NCBI GenBank assembly: GCA_947164805.1 | Contig: CAMUXX010000019.1 | Location: 1 to 10,937, forward strand | Source: an uncultured Elusimicrobia bacterium | GTDB taxonomy: Bacteria; Elusimicrobiota; Elusimicrobia; Elusimicrobiales; Elusimicrobiaceae | Reading direction: 5' to 3' | Length of the DNA: 10,937 nt | In this document: positions 1 to 7,268 of the stretch, in pieces | How positions within the stretch are numbered: position 1 is the first letter of the stretch | Layout: each line of letters begins with the position of its first letter | Notes under the pieces: generated by a model | What the model was told of the DNA's origin: nothing | What the model saw: the letters and a program-made list of their open reading frames with translations, nothing else | Database searches by the model: none | Translations under genes and position numbers: made by a program

Positions 1-200
1 CTCAAACATTTTTGGCAAGAGAAGGCATTTTTTAAATTCTTCTTAAGCCCTAAAAAGTTGGGTTTAAATTGTACCATCCCGGCGGAGGTAAAAAGCAAAG
101 TCGGGTCTCCTTGCGGAACAAGGGGGCTTGAAGGTTGCTCTGTAAGGCCTTTTTCCTTGAAAAAAGCAGTAAAAGTTTTACGAATTTCTTGGCTTTCCAT
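1..200 (-). CDS. alaS: Alanyl-tRNA synthetase, N-terminal 66 residues (C-terminal part beyond left edge)
   Basis: This gene encodes the class II synthetase that charges tRNA-Ala in the cytoplasm. Reading the minus strand from the ATG at 200-198, the frame is open to the window edge. It begins [18 protein letters not shown] and continues with [20 protein letters not shown] and, near the edge, FSCQKCL. This is the conserved AlaRS start: the EIRxxFxxFFxxKG helix, the SSPLVPxxDPTLLFTxAGM stretch of motif 1, and the QKC(L/V)R segment. Only about 66 of the usual roughly 870 residues are visible, so completeness cannot be judged. No SD precedes the start. A TGATATAAT element lies 7 nt upstream, implying a leaderless or nearly leaderless transcript and no room for a T-box. 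The gene is divergent from the lipid kinase gene. Confidence 0.95.
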   Translation of the reverse strand, partial: MESQEIRKTFTAFFKEKGLTEQPSSPLVPQGDPTLLFTSAGMVQFKPNFLGLKKNLKNAFSCQKCL

Positions 201-217
201 ATATAAAATTATATCAT
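189..217 (+). promoter_or_regulatory. Promoter of the lipid kinase-nuclease unit (overlaps alaS promoter)
   Basis: TTGGCT at 189-194 (4 of 6 matches to TTGACA) and TATCAT at 212-217 (5 of 6 matches to TATAAT) are separated by exactly 17 bp. The hexamer ends 6 nt before the ATG at 224, so transcription would begin at the start codon. The -35 lies inside the first codons of alaS, and the -10 overlaps the alaS -10 by two bases on the opposite strand. Confidence 0.6.
208..216 (-). promoter_or_regulatory. Extended -10 promoter element of alaS (leaderless geometry)
   Basis: On the minus strand the sequence reads TGATATAAT, a perfect extended -10 (TGn plus TATAAT at 213-208). It is followed by 7 nt and then the alaS ATG. 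The position expected for a -35, about 231-236, has no good match, as is common for extended -10 promoters. The predicted transcription start falls on or one base before the ATG. The role is inferred from motif and spacing only. Confidence 0.65.
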
Positions 218-223
218 ATTAGT

Positions 224-1093
224 ATGATCCGTTTTATAATTAACCCAAATGCAGGTAAACATAAAAACTTAAAAATGTTGGAAAATGATATTAAAAAACT
301 TTTCCCGCAGGCAGAAATTATTTATACAAAATGTGCAGGGCATGCAAAAGAACTTGCGCTTGAAGCCGCACAAAAAAATTATAAAATTACTGTTGCAGTC
401 GGCGGCGACGGCACAATAAATGAAGTTACACAAGGTTTGGTGAATTCTAAAACTGCTTTAGGGATTATTCCTTGTGGCAGCGGTAACGGTTTTGCTCGCA
501 TGATAAAAATGCCGCTTAAAGATAATTTGAAATGTTTGGAAATTATTAAACAAAACAACACTAAAAGAATTGATGTGGGGCGGGCAAATACTGAATACTT
601 TTTAAATGTTGCCGGGCTTGGCTTTGATGCAATAATCGCACATAAATTTGCCACTTCAAAGCGGAGGGGGAAATTTCCTTACTTTAAAATAGGCATCAGG
701 GAATTTTTTAGTTTCAAACCGCTAAAATATTCTTTAAATTTTGAGGGCGGTATAAAAAAGGAAATCAGCCCTTTATGTTTGGCCTTTGCAAACGGCAATC
801 AATACGGTTGTGATTTTGTTATTGCACCAAAGGCCGTTTTAGATGACGGGTTTTTGGATATGGTTTCCGTAAAACCTGCAAATGTTTTTAAAATGATGCT
901 TGGTTTACCTAATTTTTTAAAAGACGATATAAGCCCTGTTAAATTAACTCAAACGGAAAGAATAAAAAGTGTTGAAGTTATAAGTAAAACGCCGTTTTAC
1001 TATCATATTGACGGCGAACCGCGCAAGGCCCAAGATAGATTAAAAATTACGGTCTTGCCAAAAAGTTTAACTATCATAGTTCCGGAGGAATAA
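224..1093 (+). CDS. Diacylglycerol kinase-family lipid kinase (YegS/BmrU-like)
   Basis: A probable ATP-dependent lipid kinase phosphorylating diacylglycerol or a related lipid at the inner face of the membrane. The 289-residue length is usual for the family. Visible motifs are INPNAGK at residues 6-12 (first strand of the DAGK catalytic fold), VGGDGTINEV at 59-68 (nucleotide-binding GGDGT with E67), GIIPCGSGNGFAR at 80-92, LNVAGLGFD at 127-135, then an APKAVLDDGFLD segment and YHIDGEP near the C-terminus, where YegS-type enzymes have a conserved acidic cluster. The start is chosen because the first Met immediately precedes the first beta strand and sits 6 nt after a -10-like hexamer; there is no SD. 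The stop abuts the next ATG directly (TAAATG), and the final codons supply that gene's SD, so the two are co-transcribed. The exact lipid substrate cannot be told from sequence. Confidence 0.9.
   Translation: MIRFIINPNAGKHKNLKMLENDIKKLFPQAEIIYTKCAGHAKELALEAAQKNYKITVAVGGDGTINEVTQGLVNSKTALGIIPCGSGNGFARMIKMPLKDNLKCLEIIKQNNTKRIDVGRANTEYFLNVAGLGFDAIIAHKFATSKRRGKFPYFKIGIREFFSFKPLKYSLNFEGGIKKEISPLCLAFANGNQYGCDFVIAPKAVLDDGFLDMVSVKPANVFKMMLGLPNFLKDDISPVKLTQTERIKSVEVISKTPFYYHIDGEPRKAQDRLKITVLPKSLTIIVPEE
1084..1088 (+). promoter_or_regulatory. Strong SD (GGAGG) for the nuclease gene, inside the lipid kinase gene
   Basis: GGAGG lies in the last sense codons of the lipid kinase gene (Pro-Glu-Glu-stop), 5 nt before the ATG at 1094. 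It shows that the organism uses a canonical anti-SD and contrasts with the SD-less first genes of the transcription units. Confidence 0.8.
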
Positions 1094-1603
1094 ATGGCAA
1101 CACCCCACAAAAAAACAATTTATCGCAAACGCAGTTCAACCTCTAAACAAATTAAGTTTTGGGCAAGTGTGATTATTACCGTTATTTTGTACTTTATGCA
1201 ACAGCAAGGCAAACCGCTTACGCAAACTGATTCTATGGAAAATCAGGTTTTTGAAAATGTTTCTATCGCTTCTGTTTATGACGGGGATACTTTTAAAATA
1301 AACCTTAACTGTTCCCTTGCCGTGTATTGCGAAAAGGTGCCTGTTCGTGTACGCGGTGTTGATACACCTGAAATAAAGGGCAAAACGGAACGCGAAAAGA
1401 AACTTGCCCAAAAAGCCAAGGAATTTACTAAAAATTTTTTATCACAAGAGCCAATAAATTTATCTGATTGCAGCCGCGATAAATATTTCCGCCTTCTTTG
1501 TAATGTTAAAAACGGGCAAGGTAAAAATTTGGCAAGTGAACTTATTAAACATAATTTAGGTTATTCTTACGACGGCGGCACAAAAAGCAATAAATATCAG
1601 TAA
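1094..1603 (+). CDS. Membrane-anchored staphylococcal nuclease-like (thermonuclease, SNase) protein
   Basis: A 169-residue protein with a basic N-terminus (residues 5-21), one hydrophobic segment at about 22-36, and an SNase domain from about 55 onward. Catalytic positions of the family are present: DGDTF at 63-67, R85 and VDTPE at 89-93 (the equivalents of staphylococcal R35, D40 and E43), and R133 in KYFRLLC (equivalent of R87). The domain is therefore likely an active calcium-dependent phosphodiesterase of DNA or RNA, placed outside the inner membrane by an N-in anchor or uncleaved signal. Four cysteines (C73, C79, C126, C136) sit in the exported part and could form disulfides. The domain is compact compared with full thermonucleases. 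The gene follows the lipid kinase with no gap and converges on the squalene/phytoene synthase gene 3 bp away. Confidence 0.85.
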   Translation: MATPHKKTIYRKRSSTSKQIKFWASVIITVILYFMQQQGKPLTQTDSMENQVFENVSIASVYDGDTFKINLNCSLAVYCEKVPVRVRGVDTPEIKGKTEREKKLAQKAKEFTKNFLSQEPINLSDCSRDKYFRLLCNVKNGQGKNLASELIKHNLGYSYDGGTKSNKYQ

Positions 1604-1606
1604 AAA

Positions 1607-2623
1607 TTATTTTCTTGGTAAAAGGGCTTTAAGTGCCTTATATTTTTTGTTGAAGATATAAGTGAAAATTGTATTACTCCACACAAAAAACGGTGTTAAA
1701 AGCATTGTTCTATAAATTATTTTGCGGGCAAATTTAGGGTGGTATTTTATATCAAGCAAATTGCGGCTGCATAAAATTGCCTGGTATGTTTCAAGCGCCC
1801 ACAAAGCAGGCCACATAACAGCAGCACGCGCAAATACTTTATAAAAAGGAATTTGTTTTACGAACTCAGGTGTAACTGAAATATTTTCAAGCCCGAAATG
1901 CAACCATTTATATACAATAGGTAAAAATAATTTATAATTTTTCTTTTCATGCAAATCTTGCGGCATAAGGCTGTGTTTTGTAAGGTCCACTATCGGCAAA
2001 TAAATGCGGCCAAGCTTAATATCAGCAGCAATATCTTTTAAAATATTAGTTATTTGTAAGGCAATTCCGATTTGGCGAGCTTGATCAATAAACTTTTTAT
2101 TCTTCTTACCGTTTAGTAAAAGTTTTGCCCAAAATACCCCCGGCGCACCAGCCATGGCAGCGCAATAGTCCTCAGTTTCTTTAGAACTCGGAACAGCTTT
2201 TATTAAATAAGGGGAATCCCCATCCGTAAAATAATTTAAATCCCAATCCATAGCATTTGATACGGCGGTTACAACTTCTAAGACATCATCTTGCTCGCGT
2301 TTATTTAAGTTCTTGTACGCATCAAGACATAGCGGTAAATTTTCAAGTAAAATAATTTCCTTTTCAAATTTTTGGTCCACACCCAAATTTAAAGCAAGAT
2401 ATTTGGCAAGAAGTTCTTTGTCTTGCGTTTTAACTAAATTAGGGTAATTACTGATAAAATAAATTCTATCTTTTAAAGGTAAAATGGGGGTATCTGCAAT
2501 AGTATCGGCAATCCTGCAAAGCAGATATGCGACGGTAAAAACCTGCCTTTGCTTACGCGGCATAACTTTTGCGCTAAGATAAAGTGTGCGAGCATTTTCT
2601 TTTAAAAGTGTATCAAAATCCAT
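1607..2623 (-). CDS. Squalene/phytoene synthase family protein
   Basis: A head-to-head prenyl-diphosphate condensing enzyme (trans-isoprenyl diphosphate synthase fold) of 338 residues. Both aspartate-rich magnesium-diphosphate motifs are present: DTIAD at 40-44, within YLLCRIADTIADT, and DIAAD at 197-201, within QITNILKDIAADIKLGRIYLP. YCAAMAGAPG at 153-162 matches the conserved YC..AG..G helix. The start at MDFDTLLKEN lies directly before the conserved RTLYLSAKVMP segment and is preceded by an extended -10-like TGTTAAAAT; no SD is seen. The C-terminal hydrophobic stretch (about residues 308-325) may associate with the membrane. Farnesyl or geranylgeranyl diphosphate would be the expected substrate, giving squalene, dehydrosqualene or phytoene, but the sequence alone does not choose. 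No desaturase, cyclase or hpn-type gene lies beside it here. Confidence 0.88.
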   Translation of the reverse strand: MDFDTLLKENARTLYLSAKVMPRKQRQVFTVAYLLCRIADTIADTPILPLKDRIYFISNYPNLVKTQDKELLAKYLALNLGVDQKFEKEIILLENLPLCLDAYKNLNKREQDDVLEVVTAVSNAMDWDLNYFTDGDSPYLIKAVPSSKETEDYCAAMAGAPGVFWAKLLLNGKKNKKFIDQARQIGIALQITNILKDIAADIKLGRIYLPIVDLTKHSLMPQDLHEKKNYKLFLPIVYKWLHFGLENISVTPEFVKQIPFYKVFARAAVMWPALWALETYQAILCSRNLLDIKYHPKFARKIIYRTMLLTPFFVWSNTIFTYIFNKKYKALKALLPRK

Positions 2624-2629
2624 ATTATA

Positions 2630-2638
2630 ATTTTAACA
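2630..2638 (-). promoter_or_regulatory. Extended -10 promoter of the squalene/phytoene synthase gene
   Basis: The minus strand reads TGTTAAAAT (TGn plus TAAAAT, 5 of 6 matches), followed by 6 nt and the ATG at 2623. Those 6 nt are themselves TATAAT, which abuts the ATG; using that copy would place the start of transcription inside the gene, so the upstream TAAAAT is the more sensible -10. No -35 match is evident near 2653-2658. Confidence 0.5.
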
Positions 2639-2676
2639 TATTTGAATTTTATGAAGAAACAAAATTCAATTTTAGG

Positions 2677-2682
2677 TATAAT
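2677..2682 (+). promoter_or_regulatory. -10 element of the metallopeptidase-amidase unit
   Basis: A perfect TATAAT (preceded by AGG) ends 6 nt before the ATG at 2689, with no SD between. The implied transcription start is the A of the ATG. The -35 position (2654-2659) has no consensus. The element supports starting the gene at 2689 and not at an upstream in-frame ATG that would run back into the divergent gene. Confidence 0.6.
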
Positions 2683-2688
2683 ATAGAT

Positions 2689-3378
2689 ATGGCAGATATA
2701 GATATCGAAACCACAATAAGTGATGTAAAATTATTTTTGGAAAAACTAAAGGGCGAACTCCCGGAAGTTTTTAATAAACCTACCCCGGCAACGGAGGGAT
2801 CTGAAGCAGAAAAACAAACACAACCGGAACAGGAAACTGCGGGAAAGGTTTTATATTTAGGTAATTTATGCGACGTAGAATTAACTTTAAACCCCGAACA
2901 AAAACAACCCACAGTAGTTTTGGCAGATAATAAATTTTATATTACCTTAACAAGTAAAGAGCAAAATCCTTCAACACTTTGCGAAGATTTTTTACGCAGT
3001 AAAGCACTTGATTTTTTAACTGTACGCACCAAAGAACTTGCCGCAAAAATGGAAGTAACTTTTAATAATCTTACAGTTAAAGACCAAAAAAGTTTATGGG
3101 GCAGTTGCTCTCAAAAAAACAATTTAAACTTTTCATACCGCTTAATCAAAATGCCACGCGCAGTAATTGACTATTTAATCGTGCATGAACTTGCGCACCT
3201 TGTACATTTTGATCATAGCGCCGATTTTTGGGCTACTGTTGAAAAGTTTATACCGGATTATAAACAACACCGCCGCTGGCTTAACAATAATAAATATGCC
3301 GTTATGGCCCAGAGTAATGTTTCTTTAGAAAATTTAAAACCAAATGAAACAAATTCAGGCGGTGAAAATAATGTTTAA
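2689..3378 (+). CDS. YgjP-like (DUF45, M48-type) zinc metallopeptidase
   Basis: A 229-residue protein of the YgjP/DUF45 metallopeptidase family. The zinc motif HELAH is at 166-170, with a third ligand probably H176 (HFDHSADFW). The family signature SLWGSCS at 135-141 and the helix PRAVIDYLIVHELAHL at 156-171 are clear. Residues 30-52 form a Pro/Glu/Gln-rich low-complexity linker joining a short N-terminal helix (1-28) to the body, which is less conserved than the C-terminal half. No signal peptide is seen, so it is probably cytoplasmic; substrates are unknown for the family. An in-frame ATG at 2584 would overlap the divergent gene and is rejected in favour of 2689, which has a TATAAT 6 nt upstream. 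Its last 8 bp overlap the start of the amidase gene, suggesting coupled translation. Confidence 0.85.
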   Translation: MADIDIETTISDVKLFLEKLKGELPEVFNKPTPATEGSEAEKQTQPEQETAGKVLYLGNLCDVELTLNPEQKQPTVVLADNKFYITLTSKEQNPSTLCEDFLRSKALDFLTVRTKELAAKMEVTFNNLTVKDQKSLWGSCSQKNNLNFSYRLIKMPRAVIDYLIVHELAHLVHFDHSADFWATVEKFIPDYKQHRRWLNNNKYAVMAQSNVSLENLKPNETNSGGENNV

Positions 3379-4711
3379 AAAAATTATTTTTACTTTGTTT
3401 GCCTGCCTTCTTTTTTGCTTAAGTTTTGCAGCAGAAACTTTGCCGATAATATTTCAGGGTAAAAATAAAACGCCTATTGCAATAAAAACTATTGATGGGG
3501 AAGTTTTTGTCGAAGCACGCGAAATGGCAAAATATTTACGTTTGCAAACAAATCTTTTTTGGAATTCCGGTCAACTTAATTTACATGGTAAAAACGGTTT
3601 TTTTGCTACTTTAAGGCAAGGGGAAAGTTTCGCAACTGTCAAAGGTAAGCGCGAAACACTTACTGCAGATTCTTTTATGGATAAGCGTTCCTTATATGTA
3701 CCCATAACTTTTTTTACCGAAGGTGCAGGTTTTACAGCCGGAAATTTTCAAGCCGCTTTTGACGGTGAAAAAATTATTATTGAAAAGGCCGGCCAGCTGC
3801 CCGTAATAGAAAAGAAGAAGAAAGAAGAAGCCTCATACCCAGACAAAACTGAAACTAAAGAGGAAGTAAAAGAAGAAATTGAAGAAGTAGACGGTGAATT
3901 TTTTAAACAAATCCCCGGCACAAATCTGCCTGCACCCACCGTTATAAATAAACTTGATACATCCAAAAAGAATTTACCATTTGTTCCAATAGACTTTAAA
4001 AAAGAAAATGTTTTGCGTGTTTGCATTGATGCAGGCCATGGCGGTAAGGACCCAGGTGCAAATTACCGCGGTATTGCAAGGGAAAAGGAACTTAATTTAA
4101 TTGTAGCCAAAGAACTTGAAAAACTTTTAAAGAAAAACAAAAAAATACAAATTAAAATGACGCGCGATAAAGATGTATTCATTCCGCTTGGAACGCGTGC
4201 AAAAATTGCAAATGAGTTTAAGGCAGATATTTTTGTTTCCATCCATGCAAATGCTGCGCCAAATAAAAAAGCAAAAGGGTTTGAAGTTTATTTCCGTTCA
4301 GATAAGGCTTCGGATAAAGAGGCCGCCCATACAGCAGCCCTTGAAAACGAAGCCTTAAATTATGAAGAAAAGGGCATTGGTAATATCACTTATGCCGATT
4401 TACTTTTAAATTCCCTTGCTACAAATGAAAATATAAATGAAAGTTCAAAACTTGCCGCACGTATAAGAAACGGTGTGTCGGATAAAAGCAGAAGTATAGG
4501 TATAAACGTGAGTACGGAAAAGAGTATTAAACAAGCTAATTTCTATGTTTTACAAGGTGTAAAAGCACCATCTGTATTGGTAGAAATGGGCTATGTAACA
4601 AATAAGGACGATAAAAAACGCCTTAATAATAAAAAGATTTTACAAATAATGGCTATGGCTATCAACAACGGTATTTTGACTTATGCCCGCCAAGAAGGTT
4701 GGAAGATTTAA
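3371..4711 (+). CDS. Secreted N-acetylmuramoyl-L-alanine amidase (Amidase_3) with CuAO-N1-like domain
   Basis: A zinc amidase that cleaves the bond between N-acetylmuramic acid and L-alanine of peptidoglycan, acting in the periplasm. The 446 residues are laid out as: signal peptide MFKKIIFTLFACLLFCLSFA; a copper-amine-oxidase-N1-like domain at about 22-140, a module often seen as a wall- or ligand-binding appendage (no copper site implied); a Lys/Glu-rich linker at about 150-180; and the Amidase_3 domain from about 215 to the end. Zinc and catalytic residues are visible: H223 in DAGHGG, E238 in REKELNL, H292 in SIHAN, and E405 in VLVEMGY. The start at 3371 is chosen because it gives a clean signal peptide and a weak GGTG SD 6 nt upstream. 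The in-frame ATG at 3344 would add nine residues before it. The gene overlaps the metallopeptidase gene by 8 bp. Likely role: cell separation or wall turnover. Confidence 0.92.
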   Translation: MFKKIIFTLFACLLFCLSFAAETLPIIFQGKNKTPIAIKTIDGEVFVEAREMAKYLRLQTNLFWNSGQLNLHGKNGFFATLRQGESFATVKGKRETLTADSFMDKRSLYVPITFFTEGAGFTAGNFQAAFDGEKIIIEKAGQLPVIEKKKKEEASYPDKTETKEEVKEEIEEVDGEFFKQIPGTNLPAPTVINKLDTSKKNLPFVPIDFKKENVLRVCIDAGHGGKDPGANYRGIAREKELNLIVAKELEKLLKKNKKIQIKMTRDKDVFIPLGTRAKIANEFKADIFVSIHANAAPNKKAKGFEVYFRSDKASDKEAAHTAALENEALNYEEKGIGNITYADLLLNSLATNENINESSKLAARIRNGVSDKSRSIGINVSTEKSIKQANFYVLQGVKAPSVLVEMGYVTNKDDKKRLNNKKILQIMAMAINNGILTYARQEGWKI

Positions 4712-4724
4712 TATTCTCATAATT

Positions 4725-4733
4725 TGATATAAT
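4725..4733 (+). promoter_or_regulatory. Extended -10 promoter of leuS
   Basis: TGATATAAT (perfect TGn plus TATAAT at 4728-4733) ends 8 nt before the leuS ATG at 4742. It lies in the 30-bp gap after the amidase stop, and no SD separates it from the ATG. The predicted mRNA starts at or 1-2 nt before the start codon, leaving no leader for attenuation or a T-box. Confidence 0.65.
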
Positions 4734-4741
4734 TTATATAT

Positions 4742-7258
4742 ATGTCTATCGCAAACTTTAAAGAAATTGATGCCCGTCAACAAAAACGCTGGCAAGAGGC
4801 AAAACTTTTCAAAACAGGCAAATTGCCTAAATCTAACAAAAAATTTTATTGTTTAGATATGTTCCCTTACCCATCAGGGCAAGGTTTACATGTAGGCCAT
4901 CCGGAAGGTTATACTGCTTCCGATATTTTGGTCCGCTTTAAAAGGATGAACGGTTATTCCGTTTTGCACCCAATGGGCTGGGATGCTTTCGGTTTACCTG
5001 CAGAAAATTATGCAATAGCAACAGGCGTTCACCCGGCAATTACAACACAAAAAAATATTGATAATTTCCGCCGTCAGATTAAATCTTTCGGTATGGCTTA
5101 TGATTGGGACCGTGAAATTAATACAACTTCCCCAGAATATTATAAATGGACACAATGGATATTTTTACAATTATATAAAAAAGGGCTTGCCTATCAAAGT
5201 ACAGTACCAATAAATTGGTGCCCGTCTTGTAAAACAGGGCTTGCAAATGAAGAAGTTTTCGGCGGGCGCTGCGAACGCTGCCAGACACCTATTGAGAAGA
5301 AAAATTTGCGCCAATGGATGTTAAAAATTACAGCTTATGCGCCGCGCCTTTTGGAAGATTTGGAAGGGCTTGATTGGCCTGCCTCTACACTTTTAATGCA
5401 AAAAAATTGGATAGGCGAGTCCAACGGTGCTGAAGTTACTTTTAAAGTTGCCAATTCTGATGCACAAGTTACGGTTTTTACAACGCGCCCGGATACACTT
5501 TTCGGTGCTACTTATATGGTTCTTGCACCGGAGCATGAACTTGTTTCAAAAATTACTACACCTGAGCAAAAGGAAGCCGTTTTGGCTTATCAAAAGCAAG
5601 CAGTCGCAAAAAGTGATATTGAGCGTGCCGACGCAGAAAAAGAAAAAACAGGTGCATTTACCGGTGCATACGCAATAAACCCCGTCAACAATAAACAAAT
5701 CCCAATTTGGATTGCAGACTATGTTTTGACAGGTTACGGCACGGGGGCAATTATGGCAGTCCCTGCCCATGATACTCGTGATTATGCTTTTGCCAAAAAA
5801 TTTAATTTGCCTTTAATTGAAGTTATCTCCGGTGGCGATATTAGTAAAGAAGCCTATACCGAAGACGGTAAACTTGTAAATTCCGGCTTTTTGGACGGTT
5901 TAAATGTTAATGACGCAAAAGCAAAAATGATTAAGTTTTTGGAAGAAAACAATATCGGTAAAGCCAAAACAACTTACCGCTTACGTGACTGGGTGTTTTC
6001 CCGCCAACGCTATTGGGGGGAACCTATCCCAATAGTGCATTGTGAAAAATGCGGCGTTGTCCCTTTACCGGAAAGTGAACTCCCACTTCGTTTGCCTGAT
6101 ATGGAAAAATTTGAACCGAGCGGTACAGGTGAATCACCCCTTGCAAATGTTGAAAGTTGGGTAAACACCACTTGCCCTATTTGCGGAGGTAAAGCAAAAC
6201 GCGAAACAAACACCATGCCCCAATGGGCCGGCTCATGTTGGTACTATTTAAGGTATATGGACCCACAAAATAATAATGCTTTTGTTGATAAAGAGATTGA
6301 AAAAGCCTGGGGCCCGGTTGATTGTTATATCGGCGGTGCGGAGCATGCCGTTTTACACCTTTTATACGCACGCTTTTGGCATAAAGTTTTATTTGATTTG
6401 GGTTTAGTTCATACCAAAGAACCTTTTGCCAAACTTCGCCATCAGGGCATGATACTTGCATTTTCTTACCGCGATAAAAACGGCTCTTATCATCCTTATG
6501 AAGATATTGATTTTAAAGATCCCAAAAACCCTTGCTTAAAAGACGGCGGCGGTGCTTTAACTTCAATGGTTGAAAAGATGAGCAAAAGCAAGAAAAATGT
6601 TATTAACCCCGATGAAATTTTGAGCGAATACGGCGCCGATGCCTTTAGATGTTATGAAATGTTTATGGGCCCTTTTGATGCCAGCAAACCTTGGGATACA
6701 AAGGGTATTGAAGGTATTTCCCGTTTCTTAAAACGTATTTTTGCTTGGGCGGAAGATCTTAAAATTACAGATATCAAAATGCCGCAAGAACTTGAGATTT
6801 TAAAAAATAAAACCATCAAGAAAGTTACTGAAGATATTGAAAACTTTAGTTTTAATACGGCAATTTCCGCTATGATGATTTTCTTTAATGAACTAGGTAA
6901 ATATAAAGAAGTTAACCAAGATATGTTTGCGAGTTTTATGAAGATCTTACACCCATTTGCCCCGCATTTAACCGAAGAACTTTGGCAGCAGGCCGGGAAT
7001 AAAACTTTCCTCTTAAATGAAGCTTGGCCTACGGTTAATGCGGAAATGCTTAAAGAAGAACAACTTGAAATGGGTGTTCAAATAAACGGCAAAATTAAAG
7101 ACAGGGTTAAAATACCTGCAAGCGCAACTAAAGAAATTCAGCAAGAGGCGGCATTAAATTCCGCCAAAATAAAAGCCTTGCTTGAAGGGCAAGAAATAAT
7201 TAAAATTATAGTAGTGCCGCTGAAAATGGTAAGCATAGTTGTAAAACCAAAAAAATAA
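4742..7258 (+). CDS. leuS: Leucyl-tRNA synthetase
   Basis: Class I synthetase charging tRNA-Leu in the cytoplasm, 838 residues, within the usual bacterial size. The signatures appear in order: the HIGH motif as HVGH at 50-53, within [13 protein letters not shown]; a zinc-finger-like CPSC...CERC insert; the CP1 editing domain with [15 protein letters not shown] and [16 protein letters not shown]; the second half of the catalytic core with [11 protein letters not shown]; a second Cys pair CPICGG; the KMSKS motif at 612-616; then the anticodon-binding helices, including [11 protein letters not shown], and a C-terminal domain with [13 protein letters not shown]. All key motifs are intact. It is the first gene of leuS-lptE-holA and has its own promoter just after the amidase gene. 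A GGAG straddling the region just after its stop serves lptE. Confidence 0.98.
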   Translation: MSIANFKEIDARQQKRWQEAKLFKTGKLPKSNKKFYCLDMFPYPSGQGLHVGHPEGYTASDILVRFKRMNGYSVLHPMGWDAFGLPAENYAIATGVHPAITTQKNIDNFRRQIKSFGMAYDWDREINTTSPEYYKWTQWIFLQLYKKGLAYQSTVPINWCPSCKTGLANEEVFGGRCERCQTPIEKKNLRQWMLKITAYAPRLLEDLEGLDWPASTLLMQKNWIGESNGAEVTFKVANSDAQVTVFTTRPDTLFGATYMVLAPEHELVSKITTPEQKEAVLAYQKQAVAKSDIERADAEKEKTGAFTGAYAINPVNNKQIPIWIADYVLTGYGTGAIMAVPAHDTRDYAFAKKFNLPLIEVISGGDISKEAYTEDGKLVNSGFLDGLNVNDAKAKMIKFLEENNIGKAKTTYRLRDWVFSRQRYWGEPIPIVHCEKCGVVPLPESELPLRLPDMEKFEPSGTGESPLANVESWVNTTCPICGGKAKRETNTMPQWAGSCWYYLRYMDPQNNNAFVDKEIEKAWGPVDCYIGGAEHAVLHLLYARFWHKVLFDLGLVHTKEPFAKLRHQGMILAFSYRDKNGSYHPYEDIDFKDPKNPCLKDGGGALTSMVEKMSKSKKNVINPDEILSEYGADAFRCYEMFMGPFDASKPWDTKGIEGISRFLKRIFAWAEDLKITDIKMPQELEILKNKTIKKVTEDIENFSFNTAISAMMIFFNELGKYKEVNQDMFASFMKILHPFAPHLTEELWQQAGNKTFLLNEAWPTVNAEMLKEEQLEMGVQINGKIKDRVKIPASATKEIQQEAALNSAKIKALLEGQEIIKIIVVPLKMVSIVVKPKK

Positions 7259-7259
7259 C

Positions 7260-7263
7260 GGAG
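7260..7263 (+). promoter_or_regulatory. SD (GGAG) that fixes the lptE start
   Basis: GGAG lies 5 nt before the ATG at 7269 and just after the leuS stop at 7258. A GTG at 7263 in the same frame overlaps the SD itself, so it cannot be the start; the ATG is preferred. Confidence 0.75.
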
Positions 7264-7268
7264 TGTTT

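Noticed and set aside
2624..2629. TATAAT directly abutting the squalene/phytoene synthase ATG as the functional -10
   Set aside because: Transcription would begin inside the coding region; TGTTAAAAT just upstream gives the same 6-nt geometry as the other genes.
2584..2688. A longer metallopeptidase starting at the in-frame ATG at 2584
   Set aside because: It would overlap the first codons of the divergent squalene/phytoene synthase gene, and the added residues look like translated promoter DNA; the ATG at 2689 has a well-placed TATAAT.
3344..3370. Amidase start at the ATG at 3344
   Set aside because: It would put a polar nine-residue stretch in front of a good signal peptide and lengthen the overlap with the metallopeptidase gene; 3371 is the better start.
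7263..7268. GTG start for lptE at 7263
   Set aside because: The GTG overlaps the GGAG that serves as SD for the ATG at 7269, and the ATG gives a standard lipoprotein signal.
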